Source of the DNA: Schistocephalus solidus
Taxonomy: Eukaryota > Platyhelminthes > Cestoda > Diphyllobothriidea > Diphyllobothriidae
Length of the DNA: 64,000 nt
Assembly (NCBI GenBank): GCA_017591395.1
Contig: WEDG01005159.1
Span: 1 to 64,000, forward strand
Direction: 5' to 3'
The position numbers were made by a program, and so were the translations under genes. Numbering within the stretch: the stretch's first letter is position 1; every line of letters starts with the position of its first letter. Under the pieces are notes generated by a model that made no database searches, was not told where the DNA came from, and saw only the letters and a list, made by a program, of their open reading frames with translations. Of the stretch, positions 11,048 through 21,691 are shown in pieces.

Positions 11048-11845
11048 TCAATCTAAATGGCGCACATCAATTTTCATTTGGGTAAAGTCTCCACGCCATA
11101 GGTTGCGTTTGACTGTGATGCTTCGATCGGGGACAGAGAAGAGTGAATATTCCCATTGTAGGACTACGTGATCACTTTTGCCCAGCGGGGATAGACAGTT
11201 CACAACATCTACGCTGTCAGGCGCCTTTGTCAATACAAGGTCAAGACAATTAGCTTGTTGCCCCTCGCGTATTCTGGTCGGAGACAGGACGTGTTGAGTT
11301 AGGAAGCGTTTGTGTATAGCTTCTAGGAGGCGGCGATCGAAGTTTAATTCCGAGCCTGGTGCCGAGCTCAGATTCCAATCGATATTCGGAGCGTTAAAGT
11401 CGCCCATAATCATTACTTCGGATCGACTAGCAAACGATTCTAAATCATCTATCAGTCTACTGTCTGACTGCGGATCGTTTCTTGGTGGTCGGTAGACCGT
11501 TAGGATCTCAAGTGCTTGGGACCCCGGCGTTCTGATGGTGAGACAGATGGCTTCAGTTTCGCACGCAAGCTTTTCCTTTTTTACTGACACGAGCAGGCCA
11601 TATCTGAAATAAGTCAGCACACCCCCACCATGACGTCCTGTTCTATCCTTTCTGAATAACTGAAAACCTGGAATGGCAACTTCACGATCGTCCACCTTCG
11701 CGGTCAGCCACGTTTCAGTTATGGAGATGATATCTGGTGAAGTTTGGCACACGTATATCTTAAGCTCGTCTAATTTAGGGAGTAGGCTTTGGGTATTGGT
11801 ATATAAACATTTTAGTAGCAGCCTATTGTGAATATTTTTGATCAT
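11048..11845 (-). CDS. LINE family A endonuclease domain (ORF2 N-terminus)
   Basis: A 265-residue open frame with the endonuclease/exonuclease/phosphatase fold of non-LTR elements. It begins with a YTNTQSLLPKLDEL segment. Visible motifs are SITETWL (catalytic Glu, about residue 43), RKDRTGRHGGGVLTYFR, VYRPPRNDP, MGDFNAPNIDW (catalytic Asp and Asn, about residue 150) and LGKSDHVVLQWEY (catalytic SDH). In this family the domain nicks target DNA to prime reverse transcription. All key residues look present, but the frame ends before the reverse transcriptase, probably through mutation. The reported start may not be the native one. Confidence 0.85.
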   Translation of the reverse strand: MIKNIHNRLLLKCLYTNTQSLLPKLDELKIYVCQTSPDIISITETWLTAKVDDREVAIPGFQLFRKDRTGRHGGGVLTYFRYGLLVSVKKEKLACETEAICLTIRTPGSQALEILTVYRPPRNDPQSDSRLIDDLESFASRSEVMIMGDFNAPNIDWNLSSAPGSELNFDRRLLEAIHKRFLTQHVLSPTRIREGQQANCLDLVLTKAPDSVDVVNCLSPLGKSDHVVLQWEYSLFSVPDRSITVKRNLWRGDFTQMKIDVRHLD

Positions 11846-11964
11846 GTCGGATAAGGCGTTTGGTTGTGGCTCAAGTGTTGGCGAGGCTGAAGCTCAGTGA
11901 TACACAGGGGTGCGGTTAAAATCTTAGGCTGGCTAACGAAGAAAAACAGCTCACAAATGATTAC

Positions 11965-12127
11965 TCCCGTCTCCCGGGATTTCATGGTGACACTTTGGAA
12001 CTCACATTTTGCTTTTACGGCATCGACCCGCTCCTGGAAAGTACGCGAATCCTCCTCAAGGCGACTGGCCAAGAGGTCGCGATCGGCGATTGCTTGTTGC
12101 CGTTCTTGGTGTGCAAGACGAACCATT
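11965..12127 (-). CDS. CCHCR1: CCHCR1-like coiled-coil gene, exon 6
   Basis: The acceptor CCATTTTAG lies just before 12127. The first base completes the Glu codon split at the end of exon 5, and then 54 codons follow, starting MVRLAHQERQQAIADRD and ending KSRETG at a weak GTAATC donor. The peptide is charged and heptad-like (coiled coil). Together with exon 5 it reads EELKE-MVRLAHQ, which resembles the EELREERNRL-type region of vertebrate CCHCR1. No downstream exon was recognised between here and the left end of the window. The joint on the 3' side is therefore the least certain. Confidence 0.6.
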
Positions 12128-13530
12128 CTAAAATGGGAGTGCATCAAAAGCAAACTTAGAAATGCTTACTTTATGCGGTTCTTTGTAGATGAATCATGAC
12201 AGAAATTTGTTTTTGTATTTTTTGGTCACGCTATTCTGGGTGTAGACTATCTGGCGATGCGTTCGCACTGACCCTCACGCGAATGGGCGATCAGTGCGAC
12301 GATTCGTGTGCTCTACTCGCAACATAAGACCTCTCTTAACTCCGACCGGTCATTGGCGACCCATTCAATTATCTTTGTGTCTGCATCATTGAGGTTAGAA
12401 CCTATACTTAACTTACGGGAAGCCATCTACGATAGCTATCATCCCCCTTCGGCTCCAGAACCCATGACTCTAGCCCAGTTCAGTTTGACCTGTTGAACTG
12501 CAAGAAAAATTACAGCATGCGATTCGGTAGGAAGACCATTGTTCTCCATTTCGGAAAACATGACTTACGGACGTTAGGCCGCCAAGAGACGACGAGCAAC
12601 ACCACCACCGAAGCCTGCAGCAACGTGCTCTGTCGCCCAAGAAAACGTTCTCGGTGCAAGACTGAGAACGGCAGAGCCCTCGCCAGACTCTAGATACATT
12701 CCTCCGTGGGTTAATATGAAAGCGCGGGCTTAAAAAAAATATTGGGGTTAACCACTGAGCCGGAATGGGCCACGGGATACTAGGCCGTTTTCCTTCGCTC
12801 CTCCAAAACACAGAGCCCCAAAAGGGAGCCGACCTCAGCCACTTAATGGCTGGAGGAGTTCTACAAACGGCGCCTAGTTGCTATTGTTTTCTTTACGTCC
12901 GATGGTGAATCACTGTATGAGTTCACAAAATCAGGTAATTTAACTCTTCATTCCGATGCTCGAAGATTCTCCCTCCCGTAGAAAATGACTGAAATATGTG
13001 CCCTCAACTATGGAGGGTTCCAGAAGATTGTTAAACAGTGCTGTTACGATATGCTCGAATGTCAGGTTCGTTGTTTATCTTTCTAAATTCTCGCTGCCGC
13101 ATATTAACAAGTACCCTCCGCACAAAGAAGTGTGAGAATGCCGTAGCGATGTTTAACACAGTCCCCTTCGGATGGAGTCTCGAGGATGCCTCAAAAGCAT
13201 CTGGCGACGCTTCGATATTTAATTCTCTAGCAAGCTTTGATTTCAATAAGGCCACCCACGTGGTCTATGTTCATGCAATCCGGAATTTGGACAACGTCCT
13301 TGTGCAGAGTTTTGTCTTATCAAAGAAGGGCTAGACATTTTTCTAAAAAAAGGCAAACACCGTGAGCTCCAGTGTCCAACGGCTTTTATTGTTTTCTATT
13401 GCTGAAAATGTTTACTTTGGACTGAAGGGAATCAGCTACGTCATTTGCATATCGAGCGCCAGACTGATGCCCCCGAAAACTCCACTGAAACCTTGCAAAA
13501 GTGCATTATAAAACTTAACGTGCAAGTCAT
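12128..13530. other. Part of CCHCR1-like intron 5, mostly unassigned
   Basis: No host exon seen. On the minus strand 13255-13031 there is a 74-residue frame (LARELNIEASPDAFEASSRL...FVRRVLVNMRQREFRKIN). It vaguely resembles the RNA-binding part of a LINE ORF1, but the match is weak and unsupported by neighbouring LINE sequence. The rest gives no recognisable signal. Confidence 0.3.
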
Positions 13531-13555
13531 TGCTACATATTTATGCGGCCTTGGC

Positions 13556-13712
<157 letters not shown>

Positions 13713-14139
13713 GCCATCACCACTAATGTCAACACTATTACCCACAAGAACCTGGATTATCGACCAATATAGTAGACTCCTTGATCCTAGATATATGTTT
13801 TCTGCACATTTAACTGTGCTTCTTCCTTGTCGCCTGGATGAGAGTGAGGATATAACTAACAACCTTGTTCAATTCGTTCTAAGCCAGAGTTTATTCCAAG
13901 TGTTTTACGCTATTCTATGCATGCTACCGTCTACGTCATCAGCAGCTACATTCCGGCATGAGGGCGGAGCGGGAAGGAGGAGTGTGACTAACAATCTGAG
14001 ACACATATGCATAACGTCAGTGACTCACACATTCATTCTCCATTTAATTGTGGTAGCCTAATGATAAAGTACCGAAACCGTAAGTCGGCCAATTGACTTA
14101 AAAACAGCTTTTATAAAAACACCGATACCGTACTTTTTA

Positions 14140-14245
14140 ATTTGAGTCGCCATTTTTTTCTCCTCCGTTTACACGAGAATTTTTTTATATGCTCATGGAC
14201 TGGCCCATTTTTTGCATTAGATACTGCTATTTACCACCCTTTGTT
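14140..14245 (+). repeat. Dispersed repeat segment, copy 1
   Basis: About 100 bp beginning TTTGAG then CCATTTTTTTCTCCTCC and continuing through a CATGG...GGCCCATTTTT segment to TACCAC. It recurs in the same orientation at 24175-24278. Both are probably pieces of one uncharacterised mobile element. An AATAAAGCGAATC followed by a TCTC-rich tract at about 14477 could mark a 3' end. Confidence 0.5.
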
Positions 14246-14505
14246 TATATTAACTACGATAAGAAGGTCATTTGCAAACGACGCCTATACCGTTTTGAAT
14301 AAAATTTGATGCAATTTTGCGACGCATACACAGACAACCATTCATGATACCGACAGTTGCAGCGTTCGGTTACTATATCTTCTGCTTTCTTCCGCTGCTA
14401 TCTCTTTTAGGTACCAACTTTATCCACAGTCGATGGAGGCCTTCTTTGCTGAAAATTTTGAAATGATACTTTCAAAATAAAGCGAATCTCTCTCTATCTC
14501 TAAGC

Positions 14506-14680
14506 TGCAGGAGACCCGCTACCCCGTGGTCACGCCTCAGGCTTGCTCTGAGCTAAGTCACAGCTGCGCTCACACCAGGCTATCTTCAGCACGTCGGCCT
14601 GTGTGATTTGTCATCTTGGCTCGCTTTTAATTATGTCTCCTGACCCAACCTTTGTCCAATAAGCTCCCTCTAGTGATGTT
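14506..14680 (+). repeat. Direct repeat, left copy
   Basis: About 170 bp that recurs in the same orientation at 15264-15432. Shared blocks include GGTCACGCCTCAGG, GCTAAGTCAC, GCTGCGCTCACA and CAGGCTATCTTC. The copies are clearly diverged but collinear and enclose roughly 600 bp. They could be terminal repeats of a small element or a local duplication. Confidence 0.55.
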
Positions 14681-14852
14681 GCCCATTCATTACACTCTCA
14701 AGGCCGACATCGGTTGCGCCGATCTCGTCTTCGGAGCTTCTCTACGACTGTCCGTTTAGTTATTGCCTCCTTCATATAGGCTAAGATCTTTTGATCCTAT
14801 TGGTTATGCGGAACGATTACTCTGTACCGTGCGTGCAGCGCCCCCTCGGACG

Positions 14853-15251
14853 TCACGGGACAATTCCGTCAGCCCCACCCATCTGGACACGTGTGAATTC
14901 GTCCTGGTCCGGCATGACGCTGCCCGCCGATCGTACAAAGTTGTTGGACGATGTGACTAGGACTATGTCATCGATCGCAAAGGCAAACCTGACGCCGTTA
15001 GCATTGATCGTGTCAAACTGGCCTACTTTTGGGGTGCTGAACCGACCCCACCCCAAACCAGCGCCCAGCCGCAGACGGTACCTCCATCTCCGATTCGCCT
15101 CACAAAGTCCGGCCGTCATGTGCACTGGCCCGACAGATTTATGACTGGCTTGGATATCAACGCCTTCACTTCGTTTGGCGTCTGGGGCTGGCGGGGGAGA
15201 GGCAGTTGTAGCAGCCGCCTCCTCCCTTTTCTCAATCGACGGCCGTGACAA
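14853..15251 (-). other. Open frame between the direct repeats, function unknown
   Basis: A 132-residue frame lying almost entirely between the two direct repeats. It is rich in Ala, Arg and Gly and contains GVRFAFAIDDIVLVTSS, which recalls a reverse-transcriptase FADD motif with an extra residue. That likeness is slight and no other polymerase motif is visible. It may be a remnant of a mobile element bounded by the repeats. Confidence 0.25.
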
Positions 15252-15263
15252 CCGTGCTTATCT

Positions 15264-15432
15264 TCAGACGCCCCGCTAACGCATGGTCACGCCTCAGGAT
15301 TGCTCTAGGCTAAGTCACGGCTGCGCTCACATCAGGCTATCTTCCGCACGTCAGCCGGCGTGGTTTGTCACCTTGGCTCTGTTGTTATAATGCCCCCTGG
15401 CCTAACCTTTGGGCCAGTCGCTCCCTCATGCT
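15264..15432 (+). repeat. Direct repeat, right copy
   Basis: Partner of 14506-14680 in the same orientation, with the shared blocks GGTCACGCCTCAGG, GCTAAGTCAC, CAGGCTATCTTC and GCTCCCTC. Confidence 0.55.
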
Positions 15433-16234
15433 GACAGGTGACACGCGCGCTAGCGAATGGACGCTTTGTTCTGCCCCACAAGCAAACAGCTACCTCACGG
15501 CAACCAGCCTAAATGGCTCCTTTTAGCACATTGAATTATCATGTAGACGGAACGAATTTAGTGTGCGTGGGGGTAAAGTCGATCTCACATCCTTGACCGC
15601 CACCGCCTTTCAGGAATTTACTGCAAAACCACCTGTGTTACGAAGGGGTCCTATTTTCATGCCTTACGCAGTGTTGATTTCAAGGTTGCTGGTCAAGCTG
15701 TTGTCTAGACCACCCTAAAGGTCGAAAGTCACTCTGCATAGAGCTATGAATAGTTGACCACATAGTTTAATCCATAAAAGACGTCGTAGTTCAGAATTAG
15801 GTACAAAGAGAACGAGCTCGTCCCCACGCCTTCCCAGGTCCTCTCTCCAGCCTGCCGGGAAGAGTAGCTGGGCAAGGAGCACTGTAATCAATCGAACAAC
15901 AGGTTTTCACAAGGTTTGACCTCAAGTTTAGCGACGGACAAAGGCGCTCGACAGGCAAATATAACGGGACGCACACGCGACTGAAAAGTATCGGATTGAG
16001 TATCACCATCACTGGTGAGGAAGGAGCGCGCGCAAAATCAAGAGTATCGATCGATTCACTGTCAGCCAATCGACGAACAGGATCAGTAGTCGTCCGAAGT
16101 ACAGTGACAGTCCACGCACTGTGGACGCAATCAGAACCCTCATTCTGTCAGGTGTAGAGATCGATGGAATTACTTTAGATCGTCGTGATGCAAAAAAAAC
16201 AGACATTGAGAGAACGCGGTTGCAGAAAACTTAC
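15433..16234. other. Intron 5 sequence, nothing recognised
   Basis: Lies inside the intron between exons 5 and 6 of the CCHCR1-like gene. Short ORFs here show no domain or repeat similarity. Confidence 0.4.
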
Positions 16235-16656
16235 TCTTTTAACTCTTCGACGTCCGCAGTGAGATCGACATCATAACCGACTCCGAGATCCCACTCCGTC
16301 TGCGTGCTCGAATTTTCAAGACCAGCGCCGTTCGTGTCTAGGGGCAGGAAGGTAGGGGCGGTTTGTCTGGACAGGTGACGGGAACGAGCCAGTAGTGACC
16401 GGACGAGCGGAAGTCGACTGCTCGCGAAGTCCAACCTGCGCTCAAGCACCTGAAGTCGCCTCAGAAGAGTCGCCAGGGCGGTGGTGTTTGAGCGTAACCC
16501 CTCGGCTCGCGCTCCACCCGGCACGCCATCGAAAACGGTCTGGTCCAGTTGACGCAAGGCAGACGAGAGGACCTCCAACTCAGCCCGATGATTGCTCGTC
16601 TGTCGCTGTTTGGACTTGAGGGAGACTTGTAACTCCTGCAGCTGTTGAGCTAGCAG
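16235..16656 (-). CDS. CCHCR1: CCHCR1-like coiled-coil gene, exon 5
   Basis: The largest exon of the gene (422 nt). It starts in phase 0 after an acceptor ending CACCCCTAG (LLAQQLQELQVSLKSKQRQ) and ends two bases into a codon at a consensus GTAAGT donor. The peptide is rich in Leu, Gln, Arg and Glu. It includes LLRRLQVLERRLDFASSRLP, then LVRSLLARSRHLSRQ, a short non-coiled TFLPLDTNG segment, and VDLTADVEELKE. The pattern (RL pairs, an AR...L stretch, a Pro-containing break, then a new helix starting EEL) follows the C-terminal third of vertebrate CCHCR1 as I remember it. Phase matches exon 4 before it and exon 6 after it. Confidence 0.7.
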
Positions 16657-18105
16657 CTAGGGGTGTCCGAAATAATACGCCACTGCCAGTAGGGCTTATC
16701 ATAAAAAATCAACCATACGTTTGACAGAGTGATCCATACGACTGTAAAGATGGAATGGGAGTTGCCATATTCCTCGTTCCTCAAAATTCCGCAACTTTCA
16801 AAACACAAAGACCCGTGAGGCCTCATGACCCTTGCCTAAGGTCGTGTATTTATCATAATTAACTTCGGGCAAATACTCGCCACAGGAGGAGTAAAACCAA
16901 ACTTTGCACAGGAGCTATATGACCCATAAATCTGTGTATGAGAACGCAGAAATACGAACGATAGCCTTTACTTGTTACCCTGGTGAAAAGACTTCTCCGT
17001 TCTACCAATTCAGTTCAGGTTCATCGGGTTGATGCCTGGTCTTCGGATGGGAACTCAATCAATCGGCTTATCGCTCTGGGGCCGGCGTATAGAACCCTAC
17101 GTAGCTACCTACAGTCTTGTGTCACACTCGTCTGTTCGGAAAAGCAGGCACCATAAAGGCAAGCGCTGGACAATCATGGAGCTGCTTCATTTGGTGTCCG
17201 GTTTCATTGCGCCCTGAAGAAGACGTAATTTTCTACCAGGTGGGTATGAAAAGCATATTTCCGTACATGTTTTCTTATGAAGTAAAGTTAACTTTTATTA
17301 TGACATTTAAAAATAGATAGAAAAAGCATCCTACGTAAGTATGGTTGCTGCAGGCGGCCGGATAGAGGCGTTTTCCAAAGCCGGCATAGTAACCACATTT
17401 ACAACCCCGTCAGTGTAATTCTTTTTAATCGAGAACCAGTTCAAAAGTACAGTTAAAACTTCGTGAGATGTGTCCCCTACGGCCCAAGGTTCTAAATTCC
17501 GCGGAAATAAGTCAATAAGCTGTTAAGTAACATCCTCCGGACAGGGTTCGAAAGTTGATAGGAACACGTGAACTGAATTCATGGGTGACCCAACGATGAG
17601 CCGAGATGCCCGCGGCCGCGTCAAGCAAGGACACAAAATCTTTAAAAAAGTGTCCGGAATTTGCCCAGGGAGTAGGATAACTGAGTAATAATAAGAGGTC
17701 TTTAAATAGAAAATATTAGTCAACCCATGCGACCGATAAGTTCAGAAGAGAACAAGAACATGCTGGGTTCCTGGTGGCATTTTTCCTTACTACTCATCAT
17801 GTGCACATTGCTGAAAAAAAACATTTCTTTATTGTTGTGAAAATTTCTCTTGGAATATTCGGAAGACTTATCGGCAAGCATGCGTTTGTTTTCGATCAAC
17901 TATCGTCAGGCCAGTACTTTTTATATGGCAACGGGCACGAGTAAAATAAACAGCGATTAAAGAAATTTATTAAAGGTCATCTCAACACACAAGCGGATGT
18001 GAGAATATGCGGAGAGGGTAGTAAGAGGCGGCGAGGGCCTTGAAAAGCCAATGGCTAGGGGGGGGGAGCGGAAGGGCTCAGAGACTTGCATGCAGTTAGT
18101 CGATG
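16657..18105. other. Intron 4 sequence, nothing recognised
   Basis: Intronic between exons 4 and 5 of the CCHCR1-like gene. No known repeat family or exon was detected before the Penelope remnant at 18108. Confidence 0.4.
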
Positions 18106-18107
18106 TT

Positions 18108-18560
18108 CGACCAGCGCAAATGAGGAATTTGTATGAGGTTCGTCTGTGCGCACAAGACCGTTTTGTGTAGCCTGATGACAGACGCTTCTGCTGCTGCTAG
18201 CAGACGCTGGTCCAGTGGTATAGGGTATTTCGATGGGACCTTGTAAATCACACGAACAGTTTCGCTGGGGTCCACAAGATGCCCAGAATTAACATGAGCA
18301 AGAATGGCACTGTTTATGCTCCCTGTTTCGCCGTTAAGGATCAGGTTTTGGTGGGGTCACTTAATTCGAAGGTATCTCGATAGCTTTGTGGTGTTAGTTG
18401 ATGCTGATTTTCTCTGCTAGCCACTTCGTAATCGCATGATAAAGAGAGTTGCACATGTTCAAAATCGGATTAACTGACAGACCATCCTTATGGATCTTCG
18501 ATAAATCATACATTCGAGAGAGATGTGCGCCGATTGGTTGAAGGTCAAGGTCACTTAAAA
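18108..18560 (-). mobile_element. Internally deleted Penelope-like element remnant
   Basis: On the minus strand, 18540-18400 reads RMYDLSKIHKDGLSVNPIL and KWLAEKI. This matches the Penelope-type reverse-transcriptase signature L(P/S)KIHK...RPIL...KWLA. After about 50 bases, 18335-18110 reads as an intact C-terminal stretch (GSINSAILAHVNSGHLVDPS, VIYKVPSKYPIPLDQRLLAA, AEASVIRLHKTVLC) of the type that ends schistosome-like Penelope proteins. The catalytic palm and most of the GIY-YIG part are missing, so an internal deletion joined the two ends. It lies in intron 4 of the CCHCR1-like gene. Confidence 0.6.
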
Positions 18561-18923
18561 ACACCCACGAGGAACCTTCTTGGAAAATCGATCGGCTTCA
18601 CTTCTACCTCATCCGTACAAACGTTTTTCTCTGTCTACCGTCCAGTAATTTACCACGTTCACTACGTATAACCTGTCCATTTATAGTTCTTCAAGGCATC
18701 CAACCCACGCGGCACATCCTATGCATATAGACCATCCCTTTTCTGCAGTCTTCAAACTTTAACCTCTACAAAACCAATATTTATCAACATCCATTATTAG
18801 AAGGGGAGATTTTGCATGCTTCGGGTTACTATCTTTACAGAAGCCCAATAATCCAAAAAATCGGCTCAATCAGCATCAATTAGGCGCCATAAGATGTCGC
18901 AAATAGTCACGACCATTTCTCAC

Positions 18924-19176
18924 CCCTGATTTTTGATTGGCCGCCTGAAGAGCGGCATCGCTGGCCTGCAACTTCAGAGAGAGCGAATCGGCGTGGACCT
19001 GGAGCGTTTGGGCCTGAGAAGCTGCCGTCTCCAGCTTCATTCGCAGGTCGGCCTTCTCGCGGTCTGTGGACTCGGCTTCAGCTGTCTGCTGCATCAGTAA
19101 ACGCAGAACGTGGTGTCGCCAGGCCCGTAACAGACCATCAGCTGAGGAAACCGGAGGCATGTCGTCACAGTCAGTT
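18924..19176 (-). CDS. CCHCR1: CCHCR1-like coiled-coil gene, exon 4
   Basis: The acceptor is a pyrimidine-rich tract ending CCCTCATCAG. The first base completes a Lys codon begun in exon 3 (QK-TDCDDMPP), and 84 codons follow to a GTGAGA donor in phase 0. The key stretch is SADGLLRAWRHHVLRLLMQQ followed by a heptad-rich coil (AEAESTDREKADLRMKLETA...LQVHADSLSLKLQASDAALQ). The W-R-x-x-V-x-x-L-L-x-Q pattern at the head of a long coil is what vertebrate CCHCR1 has in its central region. CCHCR1 is a centriole and P-body associated coiled-coil protein; that role is taken from the family. Confidence 0.7.
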
Positions 19177-19359
19177 CTGATGAGGGATGCACGAAAAGCA
19201 GGTAGCAAACGTATGTTTTAGATTATTCAGCCTCAGGCCAGTACATTGAGGGTAGAGGGTTGTGATGTTCAGACGTTAGGGTAGTTATAGCCTATTTCTG
19301 GCACAAGTTTAGGAAGAGGGGGAGGTGGAGGCGTCCGCTAATGAGCTGGGTTCGTTGAT

Positions 19360-19460
19360 GATCGCTCACCGATCGCTAACGGAACGTACACGCGCCGCCC
19401 TGTCCTGAGGCTCAATCTCGAGCCCTACCAGCAAATGCACAGCGGCTAGTAGTAGTAAAG
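19360..19460 (-). repeat. tRNA-SINE family tail, reverse copy
   Basis: The reverse complement carries the tail shared by this SINE family: CTGCTGG..., a GGCTCGAGA...TGAGCC(T/C)CA block and GGGACG-like ending. It matches 19690-19780 and 22433-22523. Confidence 0.5.
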
Positions 19461-19504
19461 GTATATTAACACTACTAACAAAAACGAATGTCAATATTCC
19501 CAAC

Positions 19505-19795
19505 CTAATCCAGTAGGACAAATTACTCGTGGCTCAATGGTTAGTGTTGACCTTCTGATCAATAGGTCGCGGGCTCGAACCTCAGGTGGGTCACGACCTG
19601 GGATTGGGTATGACGGGCTGATAACGGCTAATGTGCCAGAAATGACCAATTCAGCCTCCATTGTCTTTGTCGGCATTGTTAATCTGCCATTACTACTTCT
19701 AGCCGCTGTGTGGTTGCTGGCGGAACTCGAGAGTGAGCCCAAAGGCAGAGCGGGACGAGTGAGTCTTATTAGCAATGGATGAGCGTTCCTGATCT
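19505..19795 (+). repeat. tRNA-derived SINE copy
   Basis: The head resembles a tRNA: GGCTCAATGGTTAGTG (A-box region, 19531) and GGTCGCGGGCTCGAACCTC (B box, 19566). The body reads GGGATTGGGTATGAC...CTGATAACGGCTAAT...CCAGAAATGACC. The tail contains GCTCGAGA-type sequence (GGAACTCGAGAGTGAGCCC) and ends GACGAGTGAGTC. Other copies lie at 19800, 22255, 26490, 30060, 32195, 61500 and 63650. Confidence 0.75.
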
Positions 19796-19799
19796 AAAC

Positions 19800-19990
19800 C
19801 GGCAAGAGAACAAGCCGGTGTCTCAATGGTTAGAGTTTTGGACTTCTGATCAACAAGGCGCGAGTTCGAGCCGCGGGTGTGGCACCACCTGGGGTTGGGT
19901 ACGACTGGCACGATTGGTTCGATATGACTGGTTAATGAGCCACAACTGGCCATTCCAGTCTCCCTGTCTTTGCCTGCCTTTATTGAGCTA
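19800..19990 (+). repeat. tRNA-derived SINE copy, tandem neighbour
   Basis: The same family starts again: TGTCTCAATGGTTAGAG (19820) and GGCGCGAGTTCGAGCCGCGG (19857), then CCACCTGGGGTTGGGTACGACTGG and GGCCATTCCAGTCTCCC. The tail is truncated. It is in direct orientation next to the previous copy. Confidence 0.75.
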
Positions 19991-20139
19991 GGTACCTGTT
20001 TCTTTACGGTAACGCGAAGTTGTAGGATGTGAGAACAAACATGCTGGGTTCATCTTGAGTCAGGGGGGCCCCAAGACCTGTATAAACGCTTTATGTGGGC
20101 ACAAAGATGGGTTGGGTAACCGTATGGCCACTTCATCTG

Positions 20140-20375
20140 CCGCCGCAAGTATCCAATGACGCAGTGTCTTGCCGGCATTTTATAGATGACTTGGAATGGC
20201 CCCGGTGGCCCCTGTCTGATAAGATAGTCACAATCGCACTAGAGATGGACTTTTCCTTGCCTTGAGTTATCCAGATAAGATGGTGCTCTCGCATACGCTT
20301 GGGTAGGCACCTAGTCGTTTGATCAATATAAAACATATATAGCTCCAGTCCGCCTGATACTGAATTTATCATTGG
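20140..20375 (-). mobile_element. GIY-YIG-like remnant of a Penelope-type element
   Basis: The minus-strand frame reads ELYMFYIDQTTRCLPKRMRE then HHLIWITQGKEKSISSAIVT. This resembles the start of the GIY-YIG endonuclease of Penelope-like elements (Y-I-G-x-T-x-R...R-x-x-EH), here with Asp in place of the Gly after Tyr-Ile. No reverse-transcriptase part is attached. Intronic in the CCHCR1-like gene. Confidence 0.45.
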
Positions 20376-20655
20376 CTAGACAAGACCACCTGAAAGCGGG
20401 TTAAACACGAACTTCTCCACCTCCTCCTCTTAAGAGTAAGCCATTTGAAAAAAAGATTTCAAACAAACTAGTGGCCAACAGGAGAGCAAGGAAAATTCTG
20501 AGTTCGCCTGGCGAGATTCCAAACGCCCCCTGAACGTCAGCACGTGTCCGGGCCTACCCTAGTAGCAAAAGGAGATACGTGAATAGCTATTTATCGAGAT
20601 AACTGGCTCTTGAACCTCATTGGTTAGTCCAATTATGCAATCAGACATTTCATTG
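20376..20655. other. No feature recognised
   Basis: Short spacer before the transposase remnant. CATTGGTTAG at 20618 recalls CATTGGTTAA at 25009 upstream of the better transposase copy, so this may be 5' flank of the same transposon family. Confidence 0.3.
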
Positions 20656-20659
20656 GTTG

Positions 20660-21175
20660 CCGTTATTTTATCGTATTGCGACACTGCACGAGCGCGTTCG
20701 CGCCATTATGTCACGTGAACGGCGTGAAAAACGTGATCGAAATGCCATTGCACTTGCTTACCTTTATTGATTTATATTTTTTGATTGCTATATTGCTATT
20801 ATTAGCAATGTTTATGCAGGAATCAGATAGAACACGAAGACGCCGAATAAGAAGGTATGGGAAAAAGAATTCCGTGAAATTGTGGAGACCATTAAGACAG
20901 AGAGCGGAAAACCTTGCGCCAACAGCATTACCTAGGGACATTCTTTTCTCTCCACAATAAAGATGAAGGACAGAGGTCCGCGGTAAGTGCAGAAGAATAT
21001 AATCATATAGGAGCCCTGGAGAAAGCAGAAACTCATAGGGCCGCTACCTCTGAATCGGATAAGTTAACAGTTCAGAAGTTACGTGAATGGGCTTTGCGAA
21101 ACAACACTGCACTTGCGCACCGCAGCCTTCAACACCATGAGGACGGAGGGACAAGAAACTGCAAACCTTCGTAAT
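20660..21175 (+). pseudogene. Remnant of a transposase gene, N-terminal part
   Basis: The frame at 20914-21174 contains LTVQKLREWALRNNTALAHR. It parallels QDRVREWAIESNIAHGHLRK in the longer transposase at 25229, in the same relative position near the end of the N-terminal region. Upstream sequence encodes an Arg/Lys-rich stretch (RTRRRRIRRYGKKN), and upstream flanks of both loci carry CATTGGTTAR motifs. The homologous catalytic part is absent. I infer a diverged, truncated copy of the same DNA-transposon type. Confidence 0.4.
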
Positions 21176-21320
21176 AACAATAAATTTCCTGTAATGAACG
21201 TCTTTACAAAGCCTATAACTTAAAAAGAAAGGTGCAGGGGGTATTAAAGGCATAGTACATTAAGGTAAGGATTCGAGCGGAAGGCGTGAGTACCATTTTC
21301 ACCGGTTGCCTAATAGCTAG

Positions 21321-21324
<4 letters not shown>

Positions 21325-21398
<74 letters not shown>

Positions 21399-21406
21399 AT
21401 ATATAT
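21325..21406 (+). repeat. (AT)n microsatellite
   Basis: About 80 bp of almost perfect AT dinucleotide repeat with two ACAT interruptions. Ile-Tyr ORFs across it are spurious. Confidence 0.97.
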
Positions 21407-21691
21407 CATCCCCTCAATTTGCCGATTTCTCTCGCAAGAATAACTTTTTACAACACTGACGGAAGGGAACGATGGGAGTGGGTGTCTGGGTGCATGCCCA
21501 CTCTGTACATATCCGTTCCCCCGGCCTCCTGAATCGCCCAAGCGGACGTGAATATTTACCTCGGCCAATCACGTGCAGGCTCACGCTCGTGCACTCTGCA
21601 TATGCACGACACAACAAACAACCTCCCTCAAACTCCCACCGCCTACCTTAGAGGAGAAAAAGAGATGGAGAGAGAAGACAAACAAACTGAC

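Larger units (their letters stand above)
8763..11930 (-). mobile_element. CR1/Jockey-like LINE, family A, near full length
   Basis: Reading on the minus strand there is an apurinic-type endonuclease (11845-11048), a linker with stops (11047-10677), a reverse transcriptase in two frames (10676-9990 and 10008-9787), and a C-terminal domain (9547-9008). A 3'UTR then ends in TTAATAAAACTGAACTGAAC, i.e. an (ACTGA)n tail at 8763-8790. A short 3' microsatellite in place of poly(A) is typical of CR1-like LINEs. The 5' boundary is uncertain; it must lie downstream of the CCHCR1-like exon that ends at 11965, so the element sits in the following intron. Several frame breaks make it inactive as assembled. 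Related 3' fragments lie at 29370-29896 and 31245-31645. Confidence 0.85.

Noticed and set aside
14853..15251. Reverse transcriptase based on FAFAIDDIVLV
   Set aside because: A single motif with an inserted residue and none of the other RT motifs; left as unknown.
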